From Branchiostoma floridae (lineage: Eukaryota > Chordata > Leptocardii > Amphioxiformes > Branchiostomatidae), in the NCBI RefSeq assembly GCF_000003815.2, contig NC_049988.1:16269778-16333777 (forward strand): 64,000 bases of DNA, given 5' to 3'. Below the pieces are notes generated by a model. The model searched no databases. It saw nothing but the letters and a program-made list of their open reading frames with translations, and had not been told where the DNA came from. Every line of letters begins with the position of its first letter. Position 1 is the stretch's first letter. This document shows positions 12,857 through 24,510 of this stretch, piece after piece. Made by a program: the position numbers and the translations under genes.

Positions 12857-12876
12857 CAATCAATCAATCAAAAATA

Positions 12877-15800
12877 TTAATGAAACAAGAAAATGGCAAT
12901 GCGCCTGCCCTGTACTGCCTGAACGTTTTCAGAAATACGTGGCGGACGTGACGTACCGACAAATTGCACGTACGGCATACCCTTAACGTAAGGTAAATCT
13001 TGTAAACAAAAATCCACGTACTCCTTTGAGCTACTGGCGGCGGAGGACACGGACATCGGCGTCAGGTCCAGGTCGATCTTGTTGTGGTTGGCCGGCACCG
13101 CTGCCCGCTGATGGCCGCTCCTGCCCGCCACGCTAGCCGGGGCCCCAAGCTCCAGCGGCCTGCTAGCAGACGGGGGCACGCCGGTGCCCGCCTCGCGGTT
13201 GGAGCCCACGCGGCTAGATCTGAGAAAAAAAAGCAACGCCCATATTGTAACGCCAAATATAGCCTGGTATCAAGCCGTAATATAGCTCCCGAGTCTCTTC
13301 TCAGCTCCTCTTCTCAATTACGACGAGGAGAGAAGAGACTCGGGAGCTATATTACGGCTGGATACCAGGCTAAAATAGCAATTACCCATCCTTAACTTGC
13401 AATTTAAGTTTGGTTATTCTCTTTTCTGTTGTGTTTATCGGTTTATTTCATATCTAGTTGATTCTGTGTACGACGTACCAGTCATATTACTAATTTTCAT
13501 AGAACAACCCCCTGGGAAATAGCATTTTTTCTGTGTTGCCATCATTATCATTTTGTGTTGGACCTTGATTTATCATTGTTTACGTATACAACCAATCAAT
13601 TATATTTGATTTGACTTTCTGTAGTAATATTTTCTTGTTTTGCTGTCTTATAAGCCCATATGGGCTGGGCGACTTGCCGTTGCCAGACACGTTAAACAAA
13701 CATTCATTCATTCGTTCATTCATACTCAAGCAACTGGATCTGAGTTAAAATCACGCGAAGCGTAAACCGACGTGTGACGTCAGCGAAGGATAAAAGGTGT
13801 CCGGCAGTTGGTATCGGCCCCCGTCTCTGTTAGTAAGGGATAACTGACCTGAAGAAACAAGGGAACTCCTTCTTCAAGTTCTTTCTGAACGCCTCTCCCA
13901 AGAAGACGTAGAGAATCGGGTTCAGAGCGGACTGAAGGTACGTCAAGGTCACCGCGAAGATCTTGAAGGAGTGCATCGCAAAATTGCGCGGGAATCCCTT
14001 TGGGTCCAGAACCTGCCAAATGAACAGAAAATTATTGTTATTATTGTTGTTGATATTAGTAATATGATTTCTATCATTTATTACCATCTTACCATTGTCA
14101 GTAATTATCATTATGTTATCATTGTTTCCATTATCGTTTTCGTTATCGTCATTTCTATTATTATTTTGTAACTTTAGGGAGGCGACTCGAAGAGGTGTCT
14201 TTCACCTGTTTTGCTTCCCCAAGCAATTTTCTATTTAGTTCAACAATTTTCTGTTTATTAAAACAAATTTCAAATAAAATCAACAAACAAACATAAATCA
14301 AAAACAATAACAACTATCATTGTAGATAAGTTTCAATTTTAATATTCAATTACAGGTCCATGATCATGTACATCTTAGGTCTAGCTTTCCCAAATTAAAA
14401 GGTACAATCAACTATACATCCATCCAAACAGCTACATATACGCCGCATCAATGTTGATAGACCTGACATTTTATCCGCAGACATACGCCCCCCCCCCCCC
14501 CGTAATAGAGAACGTAGTGCCTTGATTCACACGAAACTGTAGTGCAGATGGTTTGGATAGTGGCAACCGTTTCAACAATAACCAGCGCTACATTTACGTT
14601 TACGTGGGTGTTGATTGGTACCTGTGTTCATGACAGGAGCTTTTGGAGTGCCGAAAGATAATGAATAAGTGAATTTAGGCAGAACGGGTTAATTCGCCAT
14701 GTTTGGTTATGAGTTGGGCTCAATGATGATCTCAAATTATCTGCATGCGGAACTTGCCAACACAACCTGTAACTAGAAAAGCAAGATTTTCTCGGAAATG
14801 CAGAATGTTTTCCCCGTAGCTTTTTGTCAAGCTACTCTATCGCACATAATATTATTTGCTTTTTTTTTTGGACCAGGTCATTGACACAATCATAATTTAC
14901 TATTAGGCTCGCTCTATAGTATTACGTGCAAAATATTACTTTATTTACAACAACAGCTAATATGATAAAAATATCCAATCTAAGCTCTGATTAGATTTGA
15001 ATTTGCGACCTGTGGCGAGTGCTAGCACTTACCAGTTCAATCTACTTCTTAAAATGCAAAGACCTTTCCGTTAACAAGTAATGGCCATGTTGATTTGATT
15101 ATGTGGATAATATCCGCGCGCGCATCAATTTTTGACCGTTTCGAAAAATAAAACAAAGATTAAAAAGTTTTCAATCACACTGTAAATCATACAAAGCGGC
15201 TGCAAAATATATGCCGTAGAATGAAAAAATGATATCGGAAAACGTTTACTAATGTCATAGAATGACAAAAATGGAGGATCTATTGTTCGGTATACCATAC
15301 TCTGTACTTAGTTTAGTCCTTTGTTCAACCTTCCCGACCACTTATAATTAGATTTCATGACGAAGGCAATTTTTTTAGGGCCAAACCTTTTTTATTCACA
15401 CGCTCGCAGCAGTTTTGGGGTTCGCAGAGGATGTCATTTATATAGCCGTATAATATGTTTATGTTTATGTTTAGTATGGATGTGCTGCCCCTACGGCCGG
15501 TGAGGCTATGGGACCGTTGAGGTGAGGTGAGATAATATGTTTATTGCAAGTTCTTGCCCGAGGGCTAATTGCTGGTACAAACAACATATTTAACAAGGAA
15601 AATACAAAGGTGCTAGGAACTACATTCTATGACTATGTTGTGCTACTGAAGTGTACATGATACTGGTTGTTGTGTTTGACTTATTCTTTTTAGGCGGTGG
15701 ATACAAATTTACCCACTTCTTTTATAATGCGTGGGTTCTTTGATTTTAATAATATAATTGATTTATATAAACAAATCAACATGGCCTATATGATATATGA

Positions 15801-18800
15801 CAAACCTGCCAGAGGACGATCAGGTGGTTGGGCAGCCAGCAGATGGCGAACATCAGCGCCATGGCAACGATCATCAGGCACACCTGAGGTGGGGACAGGA
15901 CATAAAAAAAAACATTCTCAGTCTCAAGGAAGCCCATCTGTGCTGGTGATAATCATGGTAGAATGTTTAACTTTTTTCCCAACACTAAGATATGCATAAA
16001 TTAAATTTTCAATAACCACTGACGCCTTCTTCAGATCGATAATAACGTCTGAACGTTAACTCAGATTTTTTTTAAAACTCGGAGTTGAAAATTAACCCGG
16101 AACCTGGCGACAAGTAGACGTCATGACATACCCTGAAAACAACTACTGGTACCCATCCGGTATGTGGTATACACCGGGACAAAATTGTGGCTTCGGAGCC
16201 AGACGGGGGCTACACCAAGCAGTAGCCTAGGCCGCACTGCACTACTATTAAAAAAAGTTTTGTTTGTTTGAACCTTTATTTATTCATGAAAAAAGTGCTC
16301 TTCGCTCCAATCTAAGGTCGGCCATCTTACCTTTCGTTTCTTCCGGAGGGCCTTCTGTCGGAACTGGAAGGGCAGTTGCTCAATCCCAGGGTACACCGCG
16401 TTGCTGCCCCAGAGCTGCTGGATAACCCGCATGCAGCTCCATGAGGCCACCGCTAGGGGGAGCACGTAGGTCAGGACCATGATGCTGATCCAGTAGGCCA
16501 TTTGTCCGTACAGGCTGTCCCAGCGCTGATTGGACATCACAAAATGTCGTCATGAGAAGTTGAACTTTGAATTTTATAGAGACATCACGAGACATTTCTA
16601 CTCAAGTGAGATTTAGGCTTTTCCATAATGGCATCTAAAAGTCACGTGCCTTGTGCCCATGTTAGAAATATTGACTTGAAACGTTTCTATACGCACAGCC
16701 TATTATAGTCACTTTATCGAGTTTCTGGTACAGTCTGTCATTAAAGCGACGTAAATGTAAAAGCATAAGCAATAGCAAATAAGCACACAAACAAAACAAA
16801 TGATATATAAAGCTATGACAGTCCATAAAGTATGCAGATTTTAGGAATGGCATTTAAATAAGCACAACAGAAAACAAACAAACAAGCAAACACAAAAATG
16901 TAAATAAAGCCATACTTCCATGCAGTAGGTGTTTTTGGTGTGCCATTCTACGTAAGTGAGGTCAAAGTTCACGGCTAGAGGTGACGAAACCAGGAGGGCC
17001 ACTGAAGGTGAAACATTCGGCTCAAGGTCAAAAAATGAAGGTCACTTTCACGTTCAAGCATAACGCTGATAGTCAATAACAAATAGTATGATGTAACATA
17101 ATGAACAATAAACTACCGTAACGATACTTCGCTTGATCCGTCGCTGTTACTGTCTTACACGTCGTTATAAAAAAAATGTACAATTGTGCAACAGTACAAA
17201 TTTTACTTTAATTTTCAATTCAAGCTTCCAAATGATTTACGTGCCTAGTTCACAACACATACAGCATTCGGATCTGCTAGAAATTCAAACACAGATTTTT
17301 GTCAAGCCAACAACCCCAAACACTAGGCCGCCCGTCCATTTTCTTAAAAAGAAAGCCTTACACGAGATGCCAGATACATGTACTCAATCAAGTGGGTAGA
17401 ATGTGGAAACGGCCAGGCGTTTTAGACAGCAACCAGTGACTTTCTTCAGGGTTTTTGAGGGTTGAGTGGGGGGTTAAATTAGTTACAATGTTGCATTATT
17501 GGTACTCTCCAAGCAGACTGGTAGTGCAATGACGATAGCATAAGCGTCACTTGTCGGAAGCAGGTATACAGGGAGTAAGCTGTTGATAACGGCAAGTATG
17601 TTACGTGACACAGGGTCGGAAATGTCACCAGCAACCTCTGCTTAGGAGAGTACATTATTGGAAGCTTTGAGTCTTTCCAATACCCCGTGGCCCCAATGGC
17701 GGAGCGGGTAGGGTGTTCGCCTTGCATGCGGTTGGTCGTGAGTTCTCTGCTTAGCCGCTCAGCACTAACGAGGCAGAGTATGGGAGTTGAACACACATCA
17801 CTACCAGCGGACCAGACTGCTAGCTCAAATGTGTGGCTACAGAAATGGAGATGGGCGCCACCCCTATGTATCTGTTACAGATGTACGGGCAACTTTAACG
17901 TTTTAAGATTCTGAGAGTTTTGTTGAAAGCTGTGTTGAAGCTCCAAACATGGTAATTCTAAATTTTAGATTCTCGTCCAGTCACTGATAAAAGGCAGTGG
18001 ATGGTGTCTGAATCGTCTGCCCGTAAGCAAGTAAGTTACTTGCGTATGTAAAAATAGCACCGCAATTTAAATTGATAGACCTCCGGAGATTCAATTTCTA
18101 CCGAGGCCTGTCACAAAAGGATTATTCATAAGCAGCATATTGCAAGTATTGTCAGAAAAAAAAAACGTATTCACAGAATCGAAATGATATTATTATTTTT
18201 ATTAGATCGGCCGACTAATTTCTCTTTGCAGCCATTGGTAGTAGAATTGTGAAGAGCTTGCATTATGATCCAATATGGTCCCTGAAACAACCAAAGGGGT
18301 GAGTAGACCAGAAAGAAACAACATCCCGACTCCCGGGATTCGAACCCGCGCCGAACCCGGGCAGCCGGATCTCAATTCCAACGTGCAACCCACGACGCCA
18401 AAAGCAGAGCTTGGTCATTTTGGCAGCGCCTGAACTCTACTGTTAAGGTGGGGTCACACATGCATATACATTCAAGTCCGTTTGAAGTGCGTATGAATCT
18501 CTTAGTCTCTACCAGGCTCCACAGGTCGCGGGAAAAATAATAGAAACTGGACAAACGTAAACAGGTAACATGTCAGACGAGTTAGCTGGGTCGCTAACCA
18601 TACTTCTCGGCCAGCTAACTCATCTGGCACGTCATGTATCTATATTTGTCCAATTTGTACTATTTTTCCCGCGACCTGTGGAGTCTGGTAGAGACTAAGA
18701 GCTTCATACGCACCTCAAACGGACTTGAATATATACGCATGTGTGAACCCACCTTAACATCCCCATGGTTTCTCTATATCAGTTTTATTTGATCTGCCAG

Positions 18801-21800
18801 TGTTTTGTGCGTAGCCGCGGAAACATAATCATCAGTCTATCAGCAAAGGCTCATTTAGCGAAGACCCTGCAGCAATGTCGGAACTGAAAGCCGAGGCATC
18901 AATGAAATCATCGGAATCGTACCCAGAGGCGGTAAGTTACCGATACACGTGTCTTGCCCAGCTCCTTCCCGCCTTTGATGTGCGAACTCATTGCGAGTAC
19001 GGTTTCGCAATGTAATATAGTTTATTGCCCTTTGTGAAGCTGCTGACGGCCAGGTTGTGCTGAATAGGTTCAGAGATGCTTGTTCAGAGAGATGCTTGAA
19101 ACGAGGAGAATGGGGAAATTTTTCGAGAAAATTCCAGGAAAGATGCTCTCTATGATAAATACCAAAATGAATGAAGACAAATTCCAGGTTGTCGCCCCTT
19201 AATGGCCACTATTATAGCCCTTTGTCTAAACCCTTCATGTCATGATTGTTGACAAGTGGCACGAAGTGACAGCGTGATAACACCCGTGGAGTGGGGAGTG
19301 TCGTCCGGGTAACATTAATTGGGAGCACATGTAGAGGGATGGGGTAAGAGCACAGGTGGTAAGGGAAGACGGGGATTCGACCTGGAGAAGCCGACAGAGA
19401 AAGACGTGTCTACCAGAGCTCCGAATAAAGTCTTCTATCCGCAAACATCATGCCTCTGTTCTGATTCTACTGACTCACTCCCTGGCCACCGTGACACAAG
19501 CACGCTTTCTACAGAAAACTCTTCTGATGCGTTGCCTCGCTTACCGCAATACTAGTGTCCACTTTTCTAGCCTTTTGTGCACACCCTTCAGATCATTTTT
19601 GCTGACAAGCACGCTTTCTACAGAAATCACTTCTCCAAGATTTGATATGCGTTGATGAATCAAATCAACCAGTCGTTGTGAGACAAGCTCCATATACATG
19701 TTCGCGTGATGAAGTTAAACGTTCATAGTTTCCAAGAAACGGTGACGTGTGCGGCTGAATATTGTCATGGAGAGGTAGAGGAAATTGGGTCTGAGTGGAA
19801 TATTGGTCTACAAGCTGCCAAGCAGATGTTGGAGTAGAAGAAGTTAATGTTTTCTGAGTGAGTAAAGTGAAAGTGAAACTCAAAGCGTGTCTGACCTTTC
19901 TGACGTTCAATGTCACTTTTGAGAACAGCGCTTAGGCTGAGGGAATTGATCACTGCACGAAATGACTTCGCATCTTGGTGGATACGTACTGTACAGGCAG
20001 ATCTACCGTTAGTATAACGAGTTAAGGCCCCTTCACACGAGAGCAAGAATGAGCCGGAATGCCGTCAGAATGAAAATTCTTTTCTATTCCTGGGAATCCG
20101 TACTGTATTCTAGAAATTCTCATTGCATTTCAGATATTTGTGCCAGTTCTTTTGGCTGGCCCAAAAGTTTTTAACATGCGAAAAACTTTCGAAGTGGAGA
20201 AATATCGAACGGCATTCAAAGTGTATTCTAAGTGTATTTTAACTATTCTAACTACAATATGACCACATTCTACGGCATTCCAACATTATTCGAACCATTC
20301 TTATCTCATTCGATGGAGAACCGAAACGGCAAGCCACCTCGAATCCTGCCAGAATGTGGCCAAAAGAAAATCTGGGATTTCTAGAATACACTACGAATTC
20401 CCAGGAACAGACAAGAATTTTCATTCTGACGGAATTTTGGCTCATTCCTTCTCGTGTGAAGGGGATATTTGGAATTCCCACCCGAATGCCCCCAAATGGG
20501 GCACGACTTTTGCAAATACTCCATTCCGGGCTTTTGCCCAAATGATCTCACAGTCTGTGTCCAGATCTGGTCTGTGGGGGACAATCAGATCATCCCTGTT
20601 TGCCTGAAATACACCACCTCCTGCGCCAGTTTGTCAGTCTGTATGTATGGGCAACTTTAGCTTTAACCCACCCCTAGAAACAAGAGTTGGAATGATTTTA
20701 CTACTACCATCGCCTACCGTGGACCCAACATCTGGAACAATCTACCACCAGACATACGCACAGCCCCAACTCTAGCTTCCTTTAAGAGACTCTTAAAGTA
20801 AAGGAAATGACCGAAATGATTGGACTCGAATCAAGTCTCTCGCTATTATGTATTTTGCACCATGTATGTAAAATTGTGTATATAGACTCACAAGACTCAT
20901 TAGGACTTCTAATGACGTAAACTGTATCTCTGTTATTAGTGTTATATACGTTCTTCCCTCATGACCTCAATGAAAAGCGGCCTGCAGGCCGATTCGAGCT
21001 TCTCATGAATCAACAAAGGTTGAAACAAACTACTGACCGGTCCAGATGGCGGTGCTGATGACGAGGGCGGAGCGCGGAGTCCGGTAGTTGATGGAGGTGA
21101 TGGGATGGACGATGGCGAAGTACCGGTCCACGCTGAGTGACGTCATGGAGAAACAGGATGCCTCTACGGTCACCTAGGGAACCGAACAAACAACAAACAA
21201 ACAAATAAATAAATCAAACATCGATTACGTGATCGTATTGAAACAAGGAGGTTGAATAGATTTTAACTTTCTTTCTGACTTCACCTAGGGAACCGAACAA
21301 ACAAACAAACAAACAAATAAATAAATAAATCAAACGTCGATTATGTGATATCACTGAAGCAAGGAGGTTGAATAGATTTTAACTATCTTTCTGACTCAGT
21401 TTTGTATTGTCAGACTGTACATGAACAAGATAGTCTCCAAGCAGACCCTACGGTGCCTTAGAAATAGTATCAAAGCTGGCCAGGGACTTGCCCGTTTGAC
21501 TCCCTTAGCCGGCTATCTCCCTTTGGCCGCCTATACTCCTTTGCCAGCTTTGATACTATTTCTAAGGCACCGTAGGGTCTGCTTGGAGACTAGAACAAGA
21601 AACAGTCATGCCTTCAAATACCAGAGTTACCAACGTAGGATTGATGTGTTCAAAATCCGTGCTTTCCCAGAACTATCGTAGAGTGGATTGTTGTCACCAA
21701 GCACAGTGGGGACATTTTCTCTGGATAGCTTTAAAGAACGGTTGCAGATAGATGTGCAAATGTTGGGTGCGACGGATCGTTCAGTGTAATATAACCAGCT

Positions 21801-24469
21801 GCTGTCGCACCGCGTGCCTGCGAAGCTGGTGTGTTACGCCGAAGTGACTTAATAGATACAGATACATGTTGGGTCACTTCGGCCGAAATCTAAAAAAAAG
21901 GGGGGGGGGGGATCCCTATCTACCGATCGTTTTTTTCAGGACAGGAGTCGGAAACATAAGTTTTGTATTCCAGGCGCAGCTGACCTGCATGAAGTAGAAG
22001 ACGAACTTGCACATGCTCCTGCCCAGAGTCCAGCTGGTGGTAGCAAACATGTAGGCCGTGAAGGGCGAGCAGAACACGAGAAACGAGAGGTCCGCCACCG
22101 CCAGGTTCACGATGTAGTGGTTCGTCGGCGTCTTCATCTCGTTATATCTAAGGGAGCGACAAGACATCGAAGACCTCAAATCTCTCTGAAATTTTTTTTA
22201 AAACTCCTGGAAGGAGAGTAACCTCCTGACGGAGTATTGTGGTTGGGGTTGTTCTGCTGTTTGTACCGGCTATATAGATATAGATATAAAAGCTGGTGTG
22301 TTACGGCGAAGGGTGGTCATACCGACTATAGAGATACAGATACAGAAGCCGGTGTGTTATGGCGAAGGGTGGTTACACCGGCTATATGGATGCAGATATA
22401 AAAGCTGGTGTGTTACGGCGAAGGGTGGTTACACCGGCTATATAGATACAGATACAGAAGATGGTCTGTTACGCCGAAGGGCGGTTACACCGGCTATATA
22501 GATACAGATACAGAAGCTGGAGTGTTACGCCGAAGAGCGGTTATACCGGCTATATAGATACAGATACAGAAGCTGGTGTGTTACGCCGAAGGGCGGTTAC
22601 ACCGGCTACATAGATACAGATACAGAAGCTGGTGTGTTACGGCGAAGGGTGGTTATACGGGCTATATAGATACAGATACAGAAGCTGGTGTGTTACGGCG
22701 AAGGGCGGTTACACTGGCTACATAGATACAGATGCAGAAGCCGGTGTGTTACGGCGAAGGGTGGTTATACCGGCTATATAGATACAGATGCAGAAGCTGG
22801 TGTGTTACGGCGAAGGGTGGTTATACCGGCTATATAGATACAGATGCAGAAGCCGGTGTGTTACGGCGAAGGGTGGTTATACCGGCTATATGGATGCAGA
22901 TATAAAAGCTGGTGTGTTACGGCGAAGGGTGGTTATACCGGCTATATGGATGCAGATATAAAAGCTGGTGTGTTACGGCGAAGGGTGGTTATACCGGCTA
23001 TATAGATACAGATGCAGAAGCCGGTGTGTTACGGCGAAGGGTGGTTATACCGGCTATATGGATGCAGATATAAAAGCTGGTGTGTTACGGCGAAGGGTGG
23101 TTATACCGGCTATATAGATACAGATGCAGAAGCCGGTGTGTTACGGCGAAGGGTGGTTATACCGGCTATATGGATGCAGATATAAAAGCCGGTGTGTTAC
23201 GGCGAAGGGTGGTTATACCGGCTATATGGATGCAGATATAAAAGCTGGTGTGTTACGGCGAAGGGTGGTTATACCGGCTATATAGATACAGATGCAGAAG
23301 CCGGTGTGTTACGGCGAAGGGTGGTTATACCGGCTATATGGATGCAGATATAAAAGCTGGTGTGTTACGGCGAAGGGTGGTTATACCGGCTATATAGATA
23401 CAGATGCAGAAGCCGGTGTGTTACGGCGAAGGGTGGTTATACCGGCTATATGGATGCAGGTATAAAAGCCGGTGTGTTACGGCGAAGGGTGGTTACACCG
23501 GCTATATATAGATGTAAATATGAAAGCTGGTGTGTTACGGCGAAGGTTGGTTACACCGGCTATACAGATTTGTTCGTGCAGAATCTGTCAGGTTTTATGC
23601 TATATCATATGATAAACAAGACGACCGTACTTGGTGATGATGTAGATGACCAGTGTGTTGACGGACACTCCCACGGCACCGATGATAGCGAACAGCGCGG
23701 GCACCACCCAGGCTTCCGGGCCCAGATAGGCGTCCACAGGAGCCACTTCATACTCCGTGGTGAAGTTTCCTGTCAAGGAATGAAATATAACGTAGGTTGT
23801 AAACAATGATAAATCAAGGTCCAACCAAAATGATGATGATGGCAAGACAGGACAATGCTATTTCCTAGGGGGTTGTTCTACACAAACAGTAATATGAATG
23901 GTACGACGTACACAGAATCAACTCATTATGAAATAAACCGGTAAACACAACAGTAAAGAGAATAACCAAACTTAAATTGTTGAAGAGATTCATTAGTCAC
24001 ATATGTACACAGTTAATAGAATTTTCATTAATCATTGATTGATTGAATGAATGAATGAATGAATGAATGAATGGATGGATGAATGGATGCATGCATGCAT
24101 GAATGAATGAATGAGTGACCGACCGAACGAACGAATGAATGAATCAATCAATCAATACAAAGATAGATAGATAGATATATCGATAAGCATATCATTCAAT
24201 AGATGGATAGATCTATCGATATCATGCTGAAATTGTGTAGTGTAGTGAAGTGACCTGTCAATCAATCAATCAATCAAACAATAAATCAATCGGTCGATTC
24301 ATTCATCAATAGATCGATTGTCAATCTCTGCAAAGAGGCCAGGCAGTACGGAAGAAGAAGAAAGCAAAAACTCTGCCACACCTGTTCTGTTGTTCCAGCT
24401 GGTGTCCAGAAAACCGTCGGACCACAGGTCCAGGTCTGGCGGGAGGATGTCTGCATCTTCCAGCTCCAT
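12877..24469 (-). CDS. Rhodopsin-class neuropeptide GPCR, kisspeptin/GPR54-like
   Basis: Complete nine-exon gene, coding order 24469-24382, 23769-23631, 22147-21985, 21173-21038, 17001-16916, 16525-16331, 15883-15806, 14012-13849, 13219-12877; 1392 nt, 463 aa, all GT-AG with consistent phases. The extracellular N-terminus has sequons at N27 and N31. TM1 spans about 50-75 with N67. TM2 has LAVADL (D95), and W115 lies in ECL1. C122 probably pairs with C202 in ECL2. TM3 ends in SVDRY with DRY at 146-148. TM5 and a basic ICL3 (RKKRK) are in exon 6. TM6 has CWLP (284-287), and TM7 has NPILY (326-330) followed by helix 8 and C347, a possible palmitoylation site. The C-tail is about 113 residues and Ser/Pro-rich. 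The QVTVEASC...SVDRY stretch and RTPRSALV after DRY resemble kisspeptin receptors; galanin, spexin or allatostatin-A receptors are the alternatives. It is a plasma-membrane peptide receptor; ligand and G-protein choice are not visible. Confidence 0.9.
13260..13372. repeat. Short near-perfect hairpin MITE bounded by TA
   Basis: Two arms of about 48 nt are inverted: TAGCCTGGTAT...GCCGTAATATAGCTC on the left and GAGCTATATTACGGC...ATACCAGGCTA on the right. It lies in the last GPCR intron, 41 bp upstream of exon 9. One arm of the same family recurs near 28970-29010. Confidence 0.75.
13401..13584. repeat. Intronic repeat, partner of an inverted copy at 23798-23979
   Basis: This block (AATTTAAGTTTGGTTATTCT ... 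AACAACCCCCTGGGAAATAG ... GATTTATCATTGTTTAC) recurs in reverse complement at 23798-23979. The two copies lie in the last and first introns of the same GPCR gene. Confidence 0.75.
14785..15430. repeat. Degenerate foldback element related to that at 50405-51614
   Basis: It contains ATTTTCTCGGAAATGCAG, GGCCATGTTGATTTGATTA, and later an inverted-type block GAAGGCAATTTTTTTAGGGCC...GAGGATGTCAT. All match the arms of the larger foldback in PLA2-2 intron 2. It lies in a GPCR intron (exon 7-8). Confidence 0.5.
17686..17906 (+). mobile_element. tRNA-derived SINE, copy 2
   Basis: The head CCAATGGCGGAGCGGGTAGG and GGTCGTGAGTT (degraded B box) is followed by the same body as the copy at 6293 (TTCTCTGCTTAG, ACACATCACTACCAGCGGAC, GAGATGGGCGCCACC) and the tail GGGCAACTTTAACGTTTTAA. 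It lies in a GPCR intron, antisense to the gene. Confidence 0.65.
18318..18402 (-). mobile_element. tRNA-like SINE head (minus strand)
   Basis: On the minus strand a tRNA-shaped stretch has GGCGTCGTGGGTTGCACG, then GAGATCCGGCTGCCCGGG, then a perfect B box GGTTCGAATCCCGGG. No clean acceptor stem closes, so it reads as a SINE head rather than a functional tRNA gene. Confidence 0.4.
18447..18753. mobile_element. Foldback element with TTAA flanks, about 307 bp
   Basis: Arms of more than 90 nt are inverted (GGTGGGGTCACACATGC... and ...GCATGTGTGAACCCACC) and both ends abut TTAA (18443-18446, 18754-18757). TTAA duplications are known for piggyBac and Kolobok elements. The inner arm segment AGTCTCTACCAGG...CAGGTCGCGGG resembles the ends of the element at 53646-54328. 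Confidence 0.7.
20025..20464. mobile_element. Foldback element with AAGGGG...CCCCTT ends
   Basis: Left arm GGCCCCTTCACACGAGAGC...GAATGAGCC...GTCAGAATGAAAATTCTT; right arm in reverse complement ends GGCTCATTCCTTCTCGTGTG, AAGGGG. It is a non-autonomous inverted-repeat element in a GPCR intron. A clear target duplication was not identified. Confidence 0.65.
20676..20801 (+). mobile_element. Non-LTR retrotransposon ORF2 C-terminal fragment
   Basis: A 41-codon open segment ending in TAA reads RNKSWNDF...RGPNIWNNLPPDIRTAP and then LASFKRLLK. The WN-LP-x-x-x-R-x-A-x-x-x-x-x-FKRxLK pattern is the usual C-terminus of LINE reverse transcriptase proteins. A LINE-like 3' UTR follows (GCGGCCTGCAGGCCGATTCG). 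It is 5'-truncated and dead, antisense to the GPCR. Confidence 0.75.
21431..21592. repeat. Near-perfect TCTCCAAGCAGA hairpin element
   Basis: Arms of about 50 nt are almost identical in reverse complement: TAGTCTCCAAGCAGACCCTA...GATAGTATTTC-type sequence on one side and GGGTCTGCTTGGAGACTA on the other. It is the best-preserved member of this family here, so probably the youngest. Confidence 0.75.
21593..21870 (+). mobile_element. LINE 3' end fragment (family whose tail forms the 56-bp minisatellite)
   Basis: The degenerate coding stretch RNSHAFKYQSY, RRIDVFK, then SLDSFKERLQIDVQ resembles a non-LTR reverse transcriptase C-terminus. It is followed by CAGCTGCTGTCGCACCGCGT and one copy of the GCTGGTGTGTTACGCCGAAG unit. 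The same block, inverted, occurs at 27000-27425 and 35825-36130. It lies next to the minisatellite in GPCR intron 2. Confidence 0.65.
22260..23575. repeat. 56-bp minisatellite array, about 23 units, GPCR intron 2
   Basis: Tandem units of 56 bp (starts 22292, 22348, 22404 and onward), each with G(C/T)(T/C)GGTGTGTTACGGCGAAG followed by GGTTATACCGGCTATAT. Two variants differ in the last 16 bases: type A ends AGATACAGATGCAGAA and type B ends GGATGCAGATATAAAA. Because 56 is not divisible by three, the long open frames over it rotate and are not real proteins. Confidence 0.95.
23798..23979. repeat. Inverted partner of the 13401-13584 repeat, GPCR intron 1
   Basis: Reverse complement of the block at 13401-13584 (shared GTAAACAATGATAAATC, CTATTTCCTAGGGGGTTGTT, AGAATAACCAAACTTAAATT). 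It ends about 29 bp upstream of the coding exon 2 boundary on the minus strand. Confidence 0.75.
24030..24310. repeat. Mixed tetranucleotide microsatellites (GAAT, GATA, AATC)
   Basis: Runs of GAAT/GATG (24044-24120), GATA (24160-24178) and AATC (24255-24290) in the first GPCR intron. Low complexity, no coding potential. Confidence 0.8.
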
Positions 24470-24510
24470 CGTGTCCTGCTGCAGCCGTCAGGCCGCTCCA
24501 ACTGCGCGCG

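Larger units (their letters stand above)
8865..12876. other. Intergenic region, eEF1B to the GPCR 3' end
   Basis: Convergent intergenic DNA without a supportable coding exon. It holds a small hairpin with TCTCCAAGCAGAG arms (about 9530-9634), a TG/TATG-rich tract (9895-10190), a tRNA-like minus-strand fragment with GGATTCGAACC (about 10650-10730), a TGTAAATGCA foldback (11127-11330), another tRNA-like remnant near 12005-12060, and an ATCC microsatellite (12784-12856). Confidence 0.5.

Noticed and set aside
18318-18402. Functional tRNA gene
   Set aside because: It has a good B box but no closable acceptor stem; a SINE head fits better, as for the similar fragments at 10650, 37610 and 46600.
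22260-23575. CRISPR-like regular array
   Set aside because: Units are contiguous and nearly identical without unique spacers, and the context is eukaryotic; it is a minisatellite.
23360-23809. 149-aa open frame with Tyr/Arg-rich repeats
   Set aside because: It runs over the 56-bp minisatellite and then antisense to receptor exon 2; the repeat period is not a multiple of three and no start context or domain supports it.
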